Positions 34,256 through 43,302 of a DNA stretch of 58,057 nt are shown in pieces. Source of the DNA: Candidatus Obscuribacter sp. (GTDB lineage Bacteria; Cyanobacteriota; Vampirovibrionia; Obscuribacterales; Obscuribacteraceae); NCBI GenBank assembly GCA_021772135.1, contig JADYXQ010000107.1, positions 1-58,057 of the forward strand. The letters run 5' to 3'. Under the pieces are notes generated by a model. The model was not told where the DNA came from. It saw only the letters and a list, made by a program, of their open reading frames with translations, and ran no database searches. Each line of letters begins with the position of its first letter. Position 1 is the stretch's first letter. The position numbers and the translations under genes were made by a program.

Positions 34256-34450
34256 TCACTTCGCCTTAACTTTGCGATAGCTGGTGCATTCAACGGCATA
34301 CGGCCGCACTTCTTTCAAGCATTTTTCCGGGTCATTGAAGCGGCAGTCCTGGCAAAGAAAAGCGTCTTCGCCTTTGCGATGTTTAAAGGCAACCACGCTC
34401 AGAACCACCGCACCAAAAACCACTATCACTTCTAAAGTCCAGTGCAGCAT
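34256..34450 (-). CDS. Small membrane protein with four cysteines
   Basis: A 64-residue protein starting MLHWTLEVIVVFGAVVLSVV, a single membrane helix. It is followed by a short soluble part with Cys spaced as CX2C, then X8 and X10 to two more (CQDC, EKC, VEC). The spacing could bind zinc or a metal cluster, but that is inference. The ATG at 34448-34450 overlaps the stop of the permease gene (TGATG), which strongly supports this start and translational coupling. A longer open frame to 34561 is not needed. It is the last gene of the ABC operon. Confidence 0.75.
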   Translation of the reverse strand: MLHWTLEVIVVFGAVVLSVVAFKHRKGEDAFLCQDCRFNDPEKCLKEVRPYAVECTSYRKVKAK

Positions 34451-35601
34451 CAGCCGCGACCGCCGGATAATTTGGGATCGAGCACGTCGCGCAGAACATC
34501 TCCGATAGAGTTGAAACACAAAATTGTGAAGAAGATAAGAAACCCGGGTGCAATCAACCATGGCTGGGTGAGGAGCTCATTTGGTTGATCCATAGCCGCT
34601 TTGAGCATATTGCCCCAACTGGCGTCTGGTTGTTGAATACCAAGGCCAATTAAACTGAGGCCGCTTTCGGCCAGAATAAAATTGGGCACCTGCAGCGTGG
34701 CGGCTATGACCACATAGCTGGCCGTTTGCGGAATGACGTGACGGATGATATTAGCAATCTCAGACATGCCCAGCGACTTGGCTGCCTGCACAAATTCTTC
34801 CTCGCGAATGGAAAGCACCATGCCGCGAATTACTCTCGCCAAACCGGGCCAGCCGATGAAAGAAAGAATTACCGTTATTAAGGCAAAACGCTGAGAGCTG
34901 GACATACCTAGAGGCAGAATAGCAGCCAGACCAATCAATAGATAGAAGCTCGGGATGGACATCACCGCTTCGGCAAAACGCATCATCAAATTGTCTGCCA
35001 CTCCGCCGACATAACCGGCAATAGCACCATATAAGATACCAATAGGAAAAGCGATGAAGAGGCCGAGAAAACCTATTGTCAAACTTTTTTGAGCGCCGAA
35101 AAACAATCTTGAGAAATTATCGCGTCCATTCATGTCGGCTCCAAGCAGATAGATGCGCGCCGGAGGCTCGACACCAAAGAGGTGCAGGTCCATAGGAATG
35201 AGGCCGAGCAAATTATAGCTATCGCCTTTAACGAAAAGTTTGATTGGATATTTGGTGGTCTCTATTTCTTTAAATGTCTGGCGATAAGTAGCCAGATCAT
35301 TTTCTTGTCTCACTTGATAGACATAGGGCCAGCAAAGTTCACCTTTGTCGTCATGAATATGAATTAGAGTGGCAGGTGCGTTGCCCACATTGGCATCGTT
35401 GAATTCCATGGCATAGGGTGTGAGCACGTCGGCAAAAAGAGCGCAGAAATACAGCATTGAGAGGCCAATCAGGGCAGCGCGGCAGACTTTGTCTTTCCAC
35501 AAACGGCTTAAAATCGTGTGCTTTAAATCAGCCCTGACTTTTTGTGGAGCCGGCGTGGGGTTGATTGGTGCTTCTGCAGGTGATAGCGAATTAGCCGACA
35601 C
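34450..35601 (-). CDS. Peptide/nickel-type ABC transporter permease (DppC/OppC-like)
   Basis: Inner-membrane permease of 383 residues. An extended N-terminal helix region is followed by the DppC-type core. The binding-protein-dependent transport motif is visible around FVQAAKSLGMSEIANIIRHV, the EAA loop that contacts the ATPase, and VLAESGLSLIGLGIQQPDASWG near the end is typical of the family. A large extracytoplasmic loop (about residues 70-170) lies between helix 1 and the core and is longer than in E. coli DppC. It follows the OppB-like gene by 17 bases. Confidence 0.9.
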   Translation of the reverse strand: MSANSLSPAEAPINPTPAPQKVRADLKHTILSRLWKDKVCRAALIGLSMLYFCALFADVLTPYAMEFNDANVGNAPATLIHIHDDKGELCWPYVYQVRQENDLATYRQTFKEIETTKYPIKLFVKGDSYNLLGLIPMDLHLFGVEPPARIYLLGADMNGRDNFSRLFFGAQKSLTIGFLGLFIAFPIGILYGAIAGYVGGVADNLMMRFAEAVMSIPSFYLLIGLAAILPLGMSSSQRFALITVILSFIGWPGLARVIRGMVLSIREEEFVQAAKSLGMSEIANIIRHVIPQTASYVVIAATLQVPNFILAESGLSLIGLGIQQPDASWGNMLKAAMDQPNELLTQPWLIAPGFLIFFTILCFNSIGDVLRDVLDPKLSGGRG

Positions 35602-35618
35602 TAATTGATTCCTTTAAG

Positions 35619-36587
35619 TTATTCAACTGTGATTCTGGGATCGGTAAATTTGAGAAGTAGATCAGCGAACAAATTGCCGGCAATGAGCATTACAGCACCG
35701 AGCATAATTGAAGCCATAACGAGATTCATATCTTTGGTCAAGACGCCTTCCAATGTGAGCCGCCCTAGACCCGGATAAGCCAGCACCATTTCGGTGAGAG
35801 CGGCGCCGCTTAAAAGACCGGCAAATTCAAATCCGAGCAATGTAATCAGTGGGTTAATGGCATTGCGCAGGGCGTGCTTGTAAATCACTGTCTCTTCCGA
35901 CAGACCTTTGGCCCGGGCACTGCGCACGTAGTCGGCCCTGAGCACATCTAAAAGATTGCTGCGCACTTGTCTTTGAATGCCGGCCAGTGATACGAAAGTG
36001 AGCACGCATACCGGAATAATCAGGTGATAAGCGATGTCGGCTATCTGACTGAGAGTGTCGCGCTCGGCAAAGTCTGAGCTGGTCATGCCGCCGATGGGTA
36101 ACCAGCGTGTAGCTAGAGCAAACATAAGAAAAAGAAAGCTAAGTAAAAATGTCGGCATAGACATTCCCACGGCCGTGAGGAAGCCAAATAATTTATCGAT
36201 AAATTTACCCCGGTGCACAGCAGCGTAGACGCCTGCCGGTAATGCAATTAGCCAGGTAAAGAATAGGGTGACTACGTTTAAAAGCAGAGTGTTGCCTGCG
36301 TGTTGCATCAGGCGCGCAGCCACAGAGCCGCCGGTGGTAGAGACACCGAGATTGCCCTGAAGAGTGCTTGAAAGCCAGATGATATACTGCACCGGTGCTG
36401 GTTTGTTCAGACCCAATCGTTCTTCTTCGGCATTAATAGCTGCTTGCGATACCGATGGATTAGCCCGCATAGCGGCGAGGGGATCTATCGGTGAAAGTTT
36501 GAGCATGGTGAAGGCCATGAGCGAGATAAAGAAGAGCAAGGGCAGCGCTTGCAGTATGCGCTTGAAAATGTAGACAGGTGTCGACAT
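35619..36587 (-). CDS. Peptide/nickel-type ABC transporter permease (DppB/OppB-like)
   Basis: Inner-membrane permease of 322 residues with six predicted helices. The N-terminus (YIFKRILQALPLLFFISLMA) and the EAA loop (YVRSARAKGLSEETVIYKHA, followed by LRNAINP) are characteristic of DppB/OppB. The C-terminal region near FEFAGLLSGAALTEMVLAYP is also typical. Its start ATG overlaps the stop of the first binding-protein gene by one base (TAATG). Confidence 0.92.
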   Translation of the reverse strand: MSTPVYIFKRILQALPLLFFISLMAFTMLKLSPIDPLAAMRANPSVSQAAINAEEERLGLNKPAPVQYIIWLSSTLQGNLGVSTTGGSVAARLMQHAGNTLLLNVVTLFFTWLIALPAGVYAAVHRGKFIDKLFGFLTAVGMSMPTFLLSFLFLMFALATRWLPIGGMTSSDFAERDTLSQIADIAYHLIIPVCVLTFVSLAGIQRQVRSNLLDVLRADYVRSARAKGLSEETVIYKHALRNAINPLITLLGFEFAGLLSGAALTEMVLAYPGLGRLTLEGVLTKDMNLVMASIMLGAVMLIAGNLFADLLLKFTDPRITVE

Positions 36588-38554
36588 TAGTGCTTGGCTC
36601 CCTTTTTGTAGATTTCTTCGATATTGTGCAGCGTGCCTTTAGGTGTGTAATAAATGCCGTAAGGTGTGGGTTTGTAATTACCGAGATTGTTGCGTGCGGC
36701 TGTGAGCAGCATGATGTCGTAGATGTAGATAAACGGCTGCTTGTCGTAAGCAATTTTTTGGAAGCGGTTGTAATAGTCGATGCGTTTCTTTTCATCCATA
36801 GTGCCGGCGGCGCTATCAAGCAGATTATCGATTTCAATTTCCCATGGGCGAGCATCTGGTGCTTTGACCGTGCCGTCTTTGTCGGGTAAGCGCGTGTCGA
36901 ACATGTGCATGCGACCATCTGATTTCCACACATTAGCGCCGCCATAAGGCTCAAAGCGACTGCCGCTCAGCCCCATCACAATAGCTTGCCAGTCAAGGCT
37001 GGTGTGCACACGATTGGTCATGGTATTAAATTCGATGGCTTGATAATTGACCTTTATACCAAGCTTCTTCAACTCTTCTTTAATGGCGATGCAGCAGGCA
37101 TCGCGGCCGGTGTTGCCCGAATTGGTCAGTAAGTCAAATTCGACGCGATGGCCTTTAGCGTCAAAAAGCTCAGTGCCTTTTTTGACGAATCCTGCTTCGG
37201 CGAGCAATTTTGCCGAAAGGGCAGGATCGTACTCAATTTGTTTCAGCTCTTTGTTGAAATAAAGAGAAGCTTCGGTTTCATTGGTAGAAAGCGGGTAGCC
37301 CACTCCTTTTTGCACATTGTTGATAATGCGTTTGCGATCAACTGCGTGACTGATGGCCCATCTAAATTTTTCATCGTTGAACCACTTCTGTTTAATCGGG
37401 TCAACATAGAACTTGCCGGTTTTGGGATCTTTTCGCTGGCAGAGATTGAACATCAAGAACATGGTGCCATCATCAGGACCAAGGTTGTACATTGTAAAAT
37501 TGCCGCTGCTCTCGCGCTGTTTCATTAAGGCAGCGTCAATGCCGCGCACCGATCTGGTGTCGAGCAAATCAATTTCTTCACCAAGAAATTTGATGATCAT
37601 CGTATTTTGATCGGGCACAATACCAATTACCATTTTGTCCAGGTATGGCAGCTGTCGCCCTTCTTTATCAATGAAAGAATAATTGGGATTGCGCTTGAAC
37701 TCGAGTCTCTGACCGGGAATATATCTTTCTACAATCATGGCTCCGGAGGCCACAAATGTTGTTGGATCACTGTTTATATTCCAGAAATTATGGAAGTCAG
37801 CTTTCGAGCCTTTTGTCATCGGTTCAAAGATGTGTTTTGGTGCCACCATCACCGCATTCAAATTAGCTAAGAAAGGCGAGAATGGTTTTTTAAAGCGGAA
37901 GCTGACAGTGTCATCACCAACTTTGACCACGTCAGGATAATCGCCAGGGGTGGAGATAGTGTCACGTGAACTGGTTTCGCCGAATCCGTTTTTGATCAAA
38001 TTGCCATATGTAAAAACAGCGTCGTCAGCTGTTAGTGGATGGCCGTCTGACCACTTCAAGCCCTTACGCATGACAAAATCGATTGTGCGTCCATCGGGGC
38101 TCACCGTAAATGATTTAGCCAGCTTGGGAATGGCTTTGCCTGTCCACGGATCAAAATCTACCAGTGAGTCGAATTGCAGCATGCCGATGCCGTGACTTTC
38201 TACGTCGGAAGCTTCCCACGGGTTGAAAGTTTTAGGCCCGCCGCCGAAGCTGCCGAGTTTGAGCGAGCCACCGAATTGGCCCACTTCACCGCGAGACTGC
38301 CAGTACTCCACCCCGTCTTTAACAACCAGCTTGGCTGGGCCAGGATTTGGAAAAAGAAAAGTCAGTTTCCCCGACGGCTGTTGGGCGCTTGATTCTACTG
38401 GTGTAGGGCTATTGGGATCGGCCGGATCTGTAGCTAACGAACTGGTGGGAATACCGACGCGATTAGTGGCGGCTTTGCGTGGGGCAATACAAGCTGTGAG
38501 CAGGCTGCTTGCCACCAGGCACGTTAGGGCTGCAATCAGTTGTTTTCTTATCAA
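36587..38554 (-). CDS. Family 5 extracellular solute-binding lipoprotein (second copy)
   Basis: Binding protein of 655 residues for the peptide/nickel-type ABC transporter. The signal peptide ends in the lipobox LLTAC, so the protein should be lipid-anchored. Family 5 hallmarks are AKSFTVSPDGRTIDFVMRKG, LKWSDGHPLTADDAVFTYG and KFRWAISHAVDRKRI. The start is a TTG at 38552-38554 directly after the TAG stop of the upstream copy. It is clearly homologous to the 38555 gene, and the two may serve different ligands. The ligand is unknown. Confidence 0.93.
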   Translation of the reverse strand: MIRKQLIAALTCLVASSLLTACIAPRKAATNRVGIPTSSLATDPADPNSPTPVESSAQQPSGKLTFLFPNPGPAKLVVKDGVEYWQSRGEVGQFGGSLKLGSFGGGPKTFNPWEASDVESHGIGMLQFDSLVDFDPWTGKAIPKLAKSFTVSPDGRTIDFVMRKGLKWSDGHPLTADDAVFTYGNLIKNGFGETSSRDTISTPGDYPDVVKVGDDTVSFRFKKPFSPFLANLNAVMVAPKHIFEPMTKGSKADFHNFWNINSDPTTFVASGAMIVERYIPGQRLEFKRNPNYSFIDKEGRQLPYLDKMVIGIVPDQNTMIIKFLGEEIDLLDTRSVRGIDAALMKQRESSGNFTMYNLGPDDGTMFLMFNLCQRKDPKTGKFYVDPIKQKWFNDEKFRWAISHAVDRKRIINNVQKGVGYPLSTNETEASLYFNKELKQIEYDPALSAKLLAEAGFVKKGTELFDAKGHRVEFDLLTNSGNTGRDACCIAIKEELKKLGIKVNYQAIEFNTMTNRVHTSLDWQAIVMGLSGSRFEPYGGANVWKSDGRMHMFDTRLPDKDGTVKAPDARPWEIEIDNLLDSAAGTMDEKKRIDYYNRFQKIAYDKQPFIYIYDIMLLTAARNNLGNYKPTPYGIYYTPKGTLHNIEEIYKKGAKH

Positions 38555-40516
38555 CTATTGCACCCAGATTTCTTCCAGGTTATGTAGGCCTGAAGCTGGC
38601 TGCGAAATTGGTGTAGGTTGGAAATTGTGAATGGTATTGCGTACACCGACGATGGTGCGCGGCGAGACCAGATAAATGAAAGGCATTTGATCATATAAAA
38701 TCTGTTGCACTTGATCGTATATTTTCTTGCGCTCGGTCTTATCGAGTGTGCTGGCCCCCTGGTCCATCAATTTGTCGATTTGCTTTTCCCATGGTCTGGC
38801 ATCGGTGACTACGGTTTTTTCATTAGTATCTGGCAGACGCTGGTCAAACAAGTGCAGACGGCTGTCGCTTTTATAAACGTTGGCGCTGTCGTTTGGCTCA
38901 AGCGGGTCGCCACCGCTAAGTGAGAAGAAGGCGGCTTGCCAGTCGAGAGAACTGTTGATTTTTCCTGCCAGCAAATTAAAGTTGACCTGGGCAAAATTGA
39001 CTTTGATACCCAGTTCTTTCATATTTTTTTGAAATTCGGTGCAGACAAAATCGGCAAAAGTTCCACCAGCTGCGGCGAGCAAATCAAACTCAACTTTATG
39101 ACCAGTCTTGTCTATGAGGTTGCCGTCTTTATCCCATATAAATCCTGATTTTTTCAAAAGCTCCTTAGCCACAGTGACGTCTCGCAAATAAGGCTGCAAT
39201 TGTGAGTTGAAGAATGGGCTGGTAGCCACTTGTGCTGAGAAGGATGGATCGCCCAGACCTTTGAAATAGTTGGCGATAATTGACTGACGATCGACGCCGT
39301 GGCTGATGGCCTGTCTGAAATTGACGTCGTTGAACCAAACCGACTTGATTGGATCTACATATGGTTTCCCGGTTTTTGGATCTTTGCGTTGATTCATGTT
39401 GAACATGATGAATGTGCTGCTCTGGCTTGGTCCAAAATCATAAAGTTTGAAATTGCCGTCTTTAGCCAGTGGTACCAGATCGCCTGCATCGCGACAGCGC
39501 ACTGGTGTGATGTCGATTTCTTTGCCTTTGAATTTGAGCAAGTTGGTATTGACGTCAGGCACAATGGTGAAAGTGATGCGGTCCAAGTACGGCAAGGGTT
39601 TGCTGTCTGGGCCGACGGTGTAGAAGTTTTTGGCGCGTTTGAAAACCACTCTTTGGCTCGGTGTATATGAATCGAGGGTGAACATGCCGCTGGTGATAAA
39701 AGTTTCTGGTTTAGCTTCGGTGCTCCAGAGATTGTTGAATAATTTGCGACCATCTTTCTTTTTGGTAATTGGTTCGACAATATGTTTTGGCGCAATCACC
39801 ATACCCAACTGCCGCACAAACGGAGCAAATGGTTTTGGTGTGACAAATTTATTAGTGAGTTCATCTACTACTGTTACAGTTGGCGATTTGCCTTCAATGG
39901 TAGTGACGTCGCGCAGTGACGAATTGCCGTAGCCGCCGTTCACCAGTGTGTTCCAGGTGAAGGCCACGTCAGCCGAAGTAATGGGATGGCCGTCGGACCA
40001 TTTTAGGCCCTTGCGCAATTTGGTCGTATAAGTGACGCCGTCGGGGTCTACTGTGAAACTCTCAGCCAGGGCCGGCACCACATCGCCTGTATAAGGGTCG
40101 ATGTCGAGTAGACCAGAAAACATGAGCGCGCCCATTTCTCTTGAAGTGGTATCGGCTGCCACCCAGTAGTTGAAAGTGGCCGGATTACTGGAAACAATCG
40201 AGCGCACAAGATTGCCACCAGTTTTTCCCTGGGCGAAGCGACCTTTGCGCAGATCTGCACCATCTATGGTGACAGACTGGTAAGCACCAGGAGTTACACT
40301 TTCGACTTTTTGAATTGGTGAGTCTGACCCGGGTGCTCCAGTTGGGCTCGGTATAGCGCCCGGCGCCGTGCTCGATTTAGACGTCGTGGTTGTAGTGGTG
40401 GTGGTCGAGGTTGTAGTGGTGGTGCAACCGGCCATCAATAAAGATAACGAGAGGGCGGAGAATCTCGCCAGATGTTTATTGCCCGTACTGTTTTTGCTGA
40501 TACTGCTTCCTGACAT
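38555..40516 (-). CDS. Family 5 extracellular solute-binding lipoprotein (first copy)
   Basis: Binding protein of 653 residues and first gene of the operon. The lipobox is LMAGC. The mature N-terminus begins with a run of about 14 Thr/Ser residues, probably a flexible tether to the membrane. The family features AESFTVDPDGVTYTTKLRKG, LKWSDGHPITSADVAFTWN and NFRQAISHGVDRQSI align with those of the second copy. The ATG at 40514-40516 has GGAGAG upstream. The Thr run uses mixed ACC, ACT, ACA and ACG codons, so it is not a simple slippage tract. No ATPase genes of the OppD/F type lie in the window. Confidence 0.93.
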   Translation of the reverse strand: MSGSSISKNSTGNKHLARFSALSLSLLMAGCTTTTTSTTTTTTTTSKSSTAPGAIPSPTGAPGSDSPIQKVESVTPGAYQSVTIDGADLRKGRFAQGKTGGNLVRSIVSSNPATFNYWVAADTTSREMGALMFSGLLDIDPYTGDVVPALAESFTVDPDGVTYTTKLRKGLKWSDGHPITSADVAFTWNTLVNGGYGNSSLRDVTTIEGKSPTVTVVDELTNKFVTPKPFAPFVRQLGMVIAPKHIVEPITKKKDGRKLFNNLWSTEAKPETFITSGMFTLDSYTPSQRVVFKRAKNFYTVGPDSKPLPYLDRITFTIVPDVNTNLLKFKGKEIDITPVRCRDAGDLVPLAKDGNFKLYDFGPSQSSTFIMFNMNQRKDPKTGKPYVDPIKSVWFNDVNFRQAISHGVDRQSIIANYFKGLGDPSFSAQVATSPFFNSQLQPYLRDVTVAKELLKKSGFIWDKDGNLIDKTGHKVEFDLLAAAGGTFADFVCTEFQKNMKELGIKVNFAQVNFNLLAGKINSSLDWQAAFFSLSGGDPLEPNDSANVYKSDSRLHLFDQRLPDTNEKTVVTDARPWEKQIDKLMDQGASTLDKTERKKIYDQVQQILYDQMPFIYLVSPRTIVGVRNTIHNFQPTPISQPASGLHNLEEIWVQ

Positions 40517-40800
40517 CAGACTCTCCGTTTAATAAATATTGTAGGCCTATGATTTTAGTCTGTCTGCGCGGTCAATCAGTGGTTTTTAGTAATTTGTATT
40601 GCAGGGATTTTTTAGCGCTGTCAGTTCATAAATTTGCTTGATAACTCCAGCTTGTCAGGTGCCTGGATTAAGTATGATTGTCAAGGTCGATATTTAATCT
40701 GATTTATCGCTACAGCCCCGTGTCATAGGGGATACGATAAGCGCTGCTCTCAGCATTTAATGTTGAAGGGGCTCCAGGAAAAGTAGACGAGGCCAAATAA
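40517..40800 (+). other. Intergenic region with alternative-pairing leader candidate
   Basis: This gap between divergent genes holds AGCCCC near 40713. It can pair locally with GGGG near 40729, or with GGGGCT near 40769, just before the ribosome binding site of the 40801 gene. The two pairings exclude each other. Possible -35/-10 pairs here (TTGTCA with TATGAT or TTTATC) have poor spacing, so no promoter is called. Confidence 0.25.
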
Positions 40801-40965
40801 ATGGGCGCTGCCACCGGTTTTCTCTTTATCGATATGCTGGTCAGACCAATCTTGAAATTTGGCTTCAAATTTTATTTTGTCGGCTTCTTCGTGCTCTTTC
40901 TCGTTTATGGCTTTATCGCCTACAAGGCTCTTCAGTCTGCTTATTTGTCAGAGCAAAATTATTAG
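40801..40965 (+). CDS. Small membrane protein, 54 residues
   Basis: The frame starts MGAATGFLFIDMLVRPILKF and contains a strongly hydrophobic, Phe-rich helix (about residues 20-42, including VGFFVLFLVYGFIAY), then a short polar tail. The ATG at 40801 has GAGG at 40789-40792 with ideal spacing. It ends with TAG at 40963-40965. I do not recognise it. Its gene order, with an exported TPR protein downstream, suggests an envelope role, but nothing more specific is supported. Confidence 0.7.
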   Translation: MGAATGFLFIDMLVRPILKFGFKFYFVGFFVLFLVYGFIAYKALQSAYLSEQNY

Positions 40966-41020
40966 TTCTTAGCCGTGAGCTAACACCGCATTCAGTGACT
41001 GAGCGGCCGATTGCTGCCCA

Positions 41021-41029
41021 TGTTATAGT
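41021..41029 (+). promoter_or_regulatory. Candidate extended -10 promoter for the TPR operon
   Basis: TG-T-TATAGT fits an extended -10 element. Transcription would start near 41036 and the GTG start codon lies at 41057, giving a short leader. Confidence 0.4.
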
Positions 41030-41056
41030 TTTCCTTTGCAGATCAAGGGAATCCTC

Positions 41057-42517
41057 GTGTCTCGCTTAGCTATTCTTGGCACCTTATTGCTGTTGAGTAA
41101 TGCAGCCTTCGCTGCTGCTCCTGAAAGCGCGACCCGTATTTCGGCAGCCACTACGCCTAAAACTACCCCGGTCAAGACACTTTCTCCAGTCTTTGCCCAG
41201 GCCGCTACTCTTTATAAAGCAGGCCAATTTGAGCAGGCGGTCGCCCTGGTGACCGGCATCAAGCAAGCGCAGGGCAATGACTTTTACACCCACAGCTACC
41301 TGGCTGTACTACTTTTTAAAACCAAACCCTTAATCTACCCTCTGGCGGAAGCCCGGGCAGCCGTCAAGCTCAGTAGCAAAAGTGCAGTGGCCAATTGCAA
41401 CTTGGGCATTCTTTTGCAACGCAATGGTGAGCGCAGTGCCGCCGTAGAAAAATATCGTGCTGCTATTGCTCAAGATGCCACAGATTGGCGGCCTCATCTT
41501 GGTATTGCCCAATGCCTTTCGGTAGACGGTACCGACGGCAAAGTAATAGCCGAACGCGAACTGAAGAGTGCGGCACAGTGCGGCAGTGTTAGTGCTTCGC
41601 AGAAGTGGGCGGCATTGGGGGCGGCCTACCTGGTGATGGGAATGACCGCCGACGCCGAGGCCTGCTACAGTCGCGCTTTTCAAAGCGACAGCAGCCTCTC
41701 CATCAAACGTGGCCGGCTCAAAGCAGCGCTGGCAGCCAATAATGTGAAGGTGATTGGCGAGCTCTTACCGGCTTGCCTTAACGACGAGCTCACCGATCAA
41801 TCTGTTGCCGTGGCACTTGCTCTTCCTTCGGCACAGCTGACTGCGCCTCAATTGGCTCAATTAGAAGCCATCGCCGAGCGCAACTTCATGGGTGCCGATA
41901 AGTTTTTTTATCAGCTCGGCCGCAATCTGGAAAGCGGTGGCCACCTCGATCTGGCTGAGAAAGCCTACTTGCAGGCAATCAGTTTTTCCGCTGCCGACAG
42001 CGCCTATGTTTTAGCTCTGGTGGGAAACCGTGCCTCTGCCGGCCAAGTTGAGGAAGCGCGTCAGCTCATTTCTCAGCATTGCGGCAGCAATAAAACCAAG
42101 AGCAAGCATGGGCATAAAGACGTTTTCGCTCAATCACTCAGCTATGCGGGCCAGCTATTGGACAGCCAGGAGCCCAGTTCTCTGCATCTGCTCAAGCTGA
42201 TTTTGAGCAATATCAAATGTGGCTGTCGTATTCCTGTAATCGAGTTTCAAGTTCGCGCGCTGCCCGGTGTGATTTTTGTTCAACTGCAAGATGCTAAAGA
42301 TCCTCCAGCATCAATCATTTATGATGCAAAGGTGACCAGCAGCAAGGCCATCTCTGAAATAAAGCGCGAGCAGGATAAAGTGGAAGTCATTAGCGATCAT
42401 CCTGTAAAATCTCTGCCTGAGTTAGTCAAAATCGTTCAGGCGGCTGCTGATCCGCCAAACAAGCACATTTTCACACTCTGGTCATTTGAGCCACCACCCA
42501 TGGAATTACCGAAATGA
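41057..42517 (+). CDS. Exported TPR-repeat protein
   Basis: A signal peptide (SRLAILGTLLLLSNAAFAAA) is followed by helical tetratricopeptide-like repeats from about residue 45 to 330, for instance AVANCNLGILLQRNGERSAA. A C-terminal region (about 370-485) carries several Cys and a short beta-rich segment. TPR proteins bind partner proteins; the partner here is unknown. I chose the GTG at 41057 because AAGGGA precedes it with good spacing and it starts a cleaner signal peptide than the TTG at 41036. The stop overlaps the next ATG by 4 bases. Confidence 0.82.
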   Translation: MSRLAILGTLLLLSNAAFAAAPESATRISAATTPKTTPVKTLSPVFAQAATLYKAGQFEQAVALVTGIKQAQGNDFYTHSYLAVLLFKTKPLIYPLAEARAAVKLSSKSAVANCNLGILLQRNGERSAAVEKYRAAIAQDATDWRPHLGIAQCLSVDGTDGKVIAERELKSAAQCGSVSASQKWAALGAAYLVMGMTADAEACYSRAFQSDSSLSIKRGRLKAALAANNVKVIGELLPACLNDELTDQSVAVALALPSAQLTAPQLAQLEAIAERNFMGADKFFYQLGRNLESGGHLDLAEKAYLQAISFSAADSAYVLALVGNRASAGQVEEARQLISQHCGSNKTKSKHGHKDVFAQSLSYAGQLLDSQEPSSLHLLKLILSNIKCGCRIPVIEFQVRALPGVIFVQLQDAKDPPASIIYDAKVTSSKAISEIKREQDKVEVISDHPVKSLPELVKIVQAAADPPNKHIFTLWSFEPPPMELPK

Positions 42518-43302
42518 TAAAAACCAATCAGGCATTACTAGTGGTGGCATCGTTATCGCTGGCCATATGCTCAAGTGTCCTGATGGTCACATCTTGCTTG
42601 CCGGCTTATGCTCAGAAACCAGACACGAGACCACCAGTGGAAGTGATGGTGCTTGATCAAAAAGCGATTCAAACCGGCCCCATGAATATGACCATCGGCA
42701 AGCAGGCAGTCAAGTTTAGCCTCGATAAACTGGGTATTGTCTGGCTGGCTTCCGGGCCTAAGTGGCAGAGCCACTGTTTCAACCCTGAAGGCAAAACAAT
42801 TTTAGTGCGCGACCATGCCACCTGGAAAAGTGGTTTCTTTGATATGCGCGGGCACAAAGCAGCGAAAAAAGAACCAGATCTTAAACTCAAAGTAACAGGG
42901 GTACACGAAAAAGTAGCCGGATTCAAATGCCGTAAAGCAGACTTGATCTGTACTCCCTCAGCACCGTATCGGCCAGGTGAACCGCACACTCCTTATAAAT
43001 CAGGGATAGTCTGGATTGCTGAGAAATTCCCAGCTCCAAGCGAGCTTAGCGAAGTGATGAAAAACCTTGTTAAAGTTGATGTTAAAGATGGCCTGGTACT
43101 CAAATTCAATTTGCTCAAGCCAAATCAATTCAAAATTTTTGAGACCGCTTACGAAACCACCAAAATAACATCAGCTAAAAAGCCAGCTTCCTTTTTTGAT
43201 CCGCCCACCGGATACAAAAACGTCAAATCAGAGATGCAGCTGCTCATGGGCGATGACGATAGCTCTGAAGCACCAGGCATGGATTTTCTCAAGAAAAAAT
43301 AG
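42514..43302 (+). CDS. Exported hypothetical protein
   Basis: A 262-residue protein with an N-terminal signal (residues about 7-33, ending PAYAQ). The mature part looks beta-rich and is weakly reminiscent of LolA-like or DUF4412-type domains; no motif allows a firm assignment. The C-terminus is acidic then basic (GDDDSSEAP, FLKKK). It is translationally coupled to the TPR gene by an ATGA overlap. Its stop adjoins the converging protease gene without a spacer. Confidence 0.7.
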   Translation: MIKTNQALLVVASLSLAICSSVLMVTSCLPAYAQKPDTRPPVEVMVLDQKAIQTGPMNMTIGKQAVKFSLDKLGIVWLASGPKWQSHCFNPEGKTILVRDHATWKSGFFDMRGHKAAKKEPDLKLKVTGVHEKVAGFKCRKADLICTPSAPYRPGEPHTPYKSGIVWIAEKFPAPSELSEVMKNLVKVDVKDGLVLKFNLLKPNQFKIFETAYETTKITSAKKPASFFDPPTGYKNVKSEMQLLMGDDDSSEAPGMDFLKKK

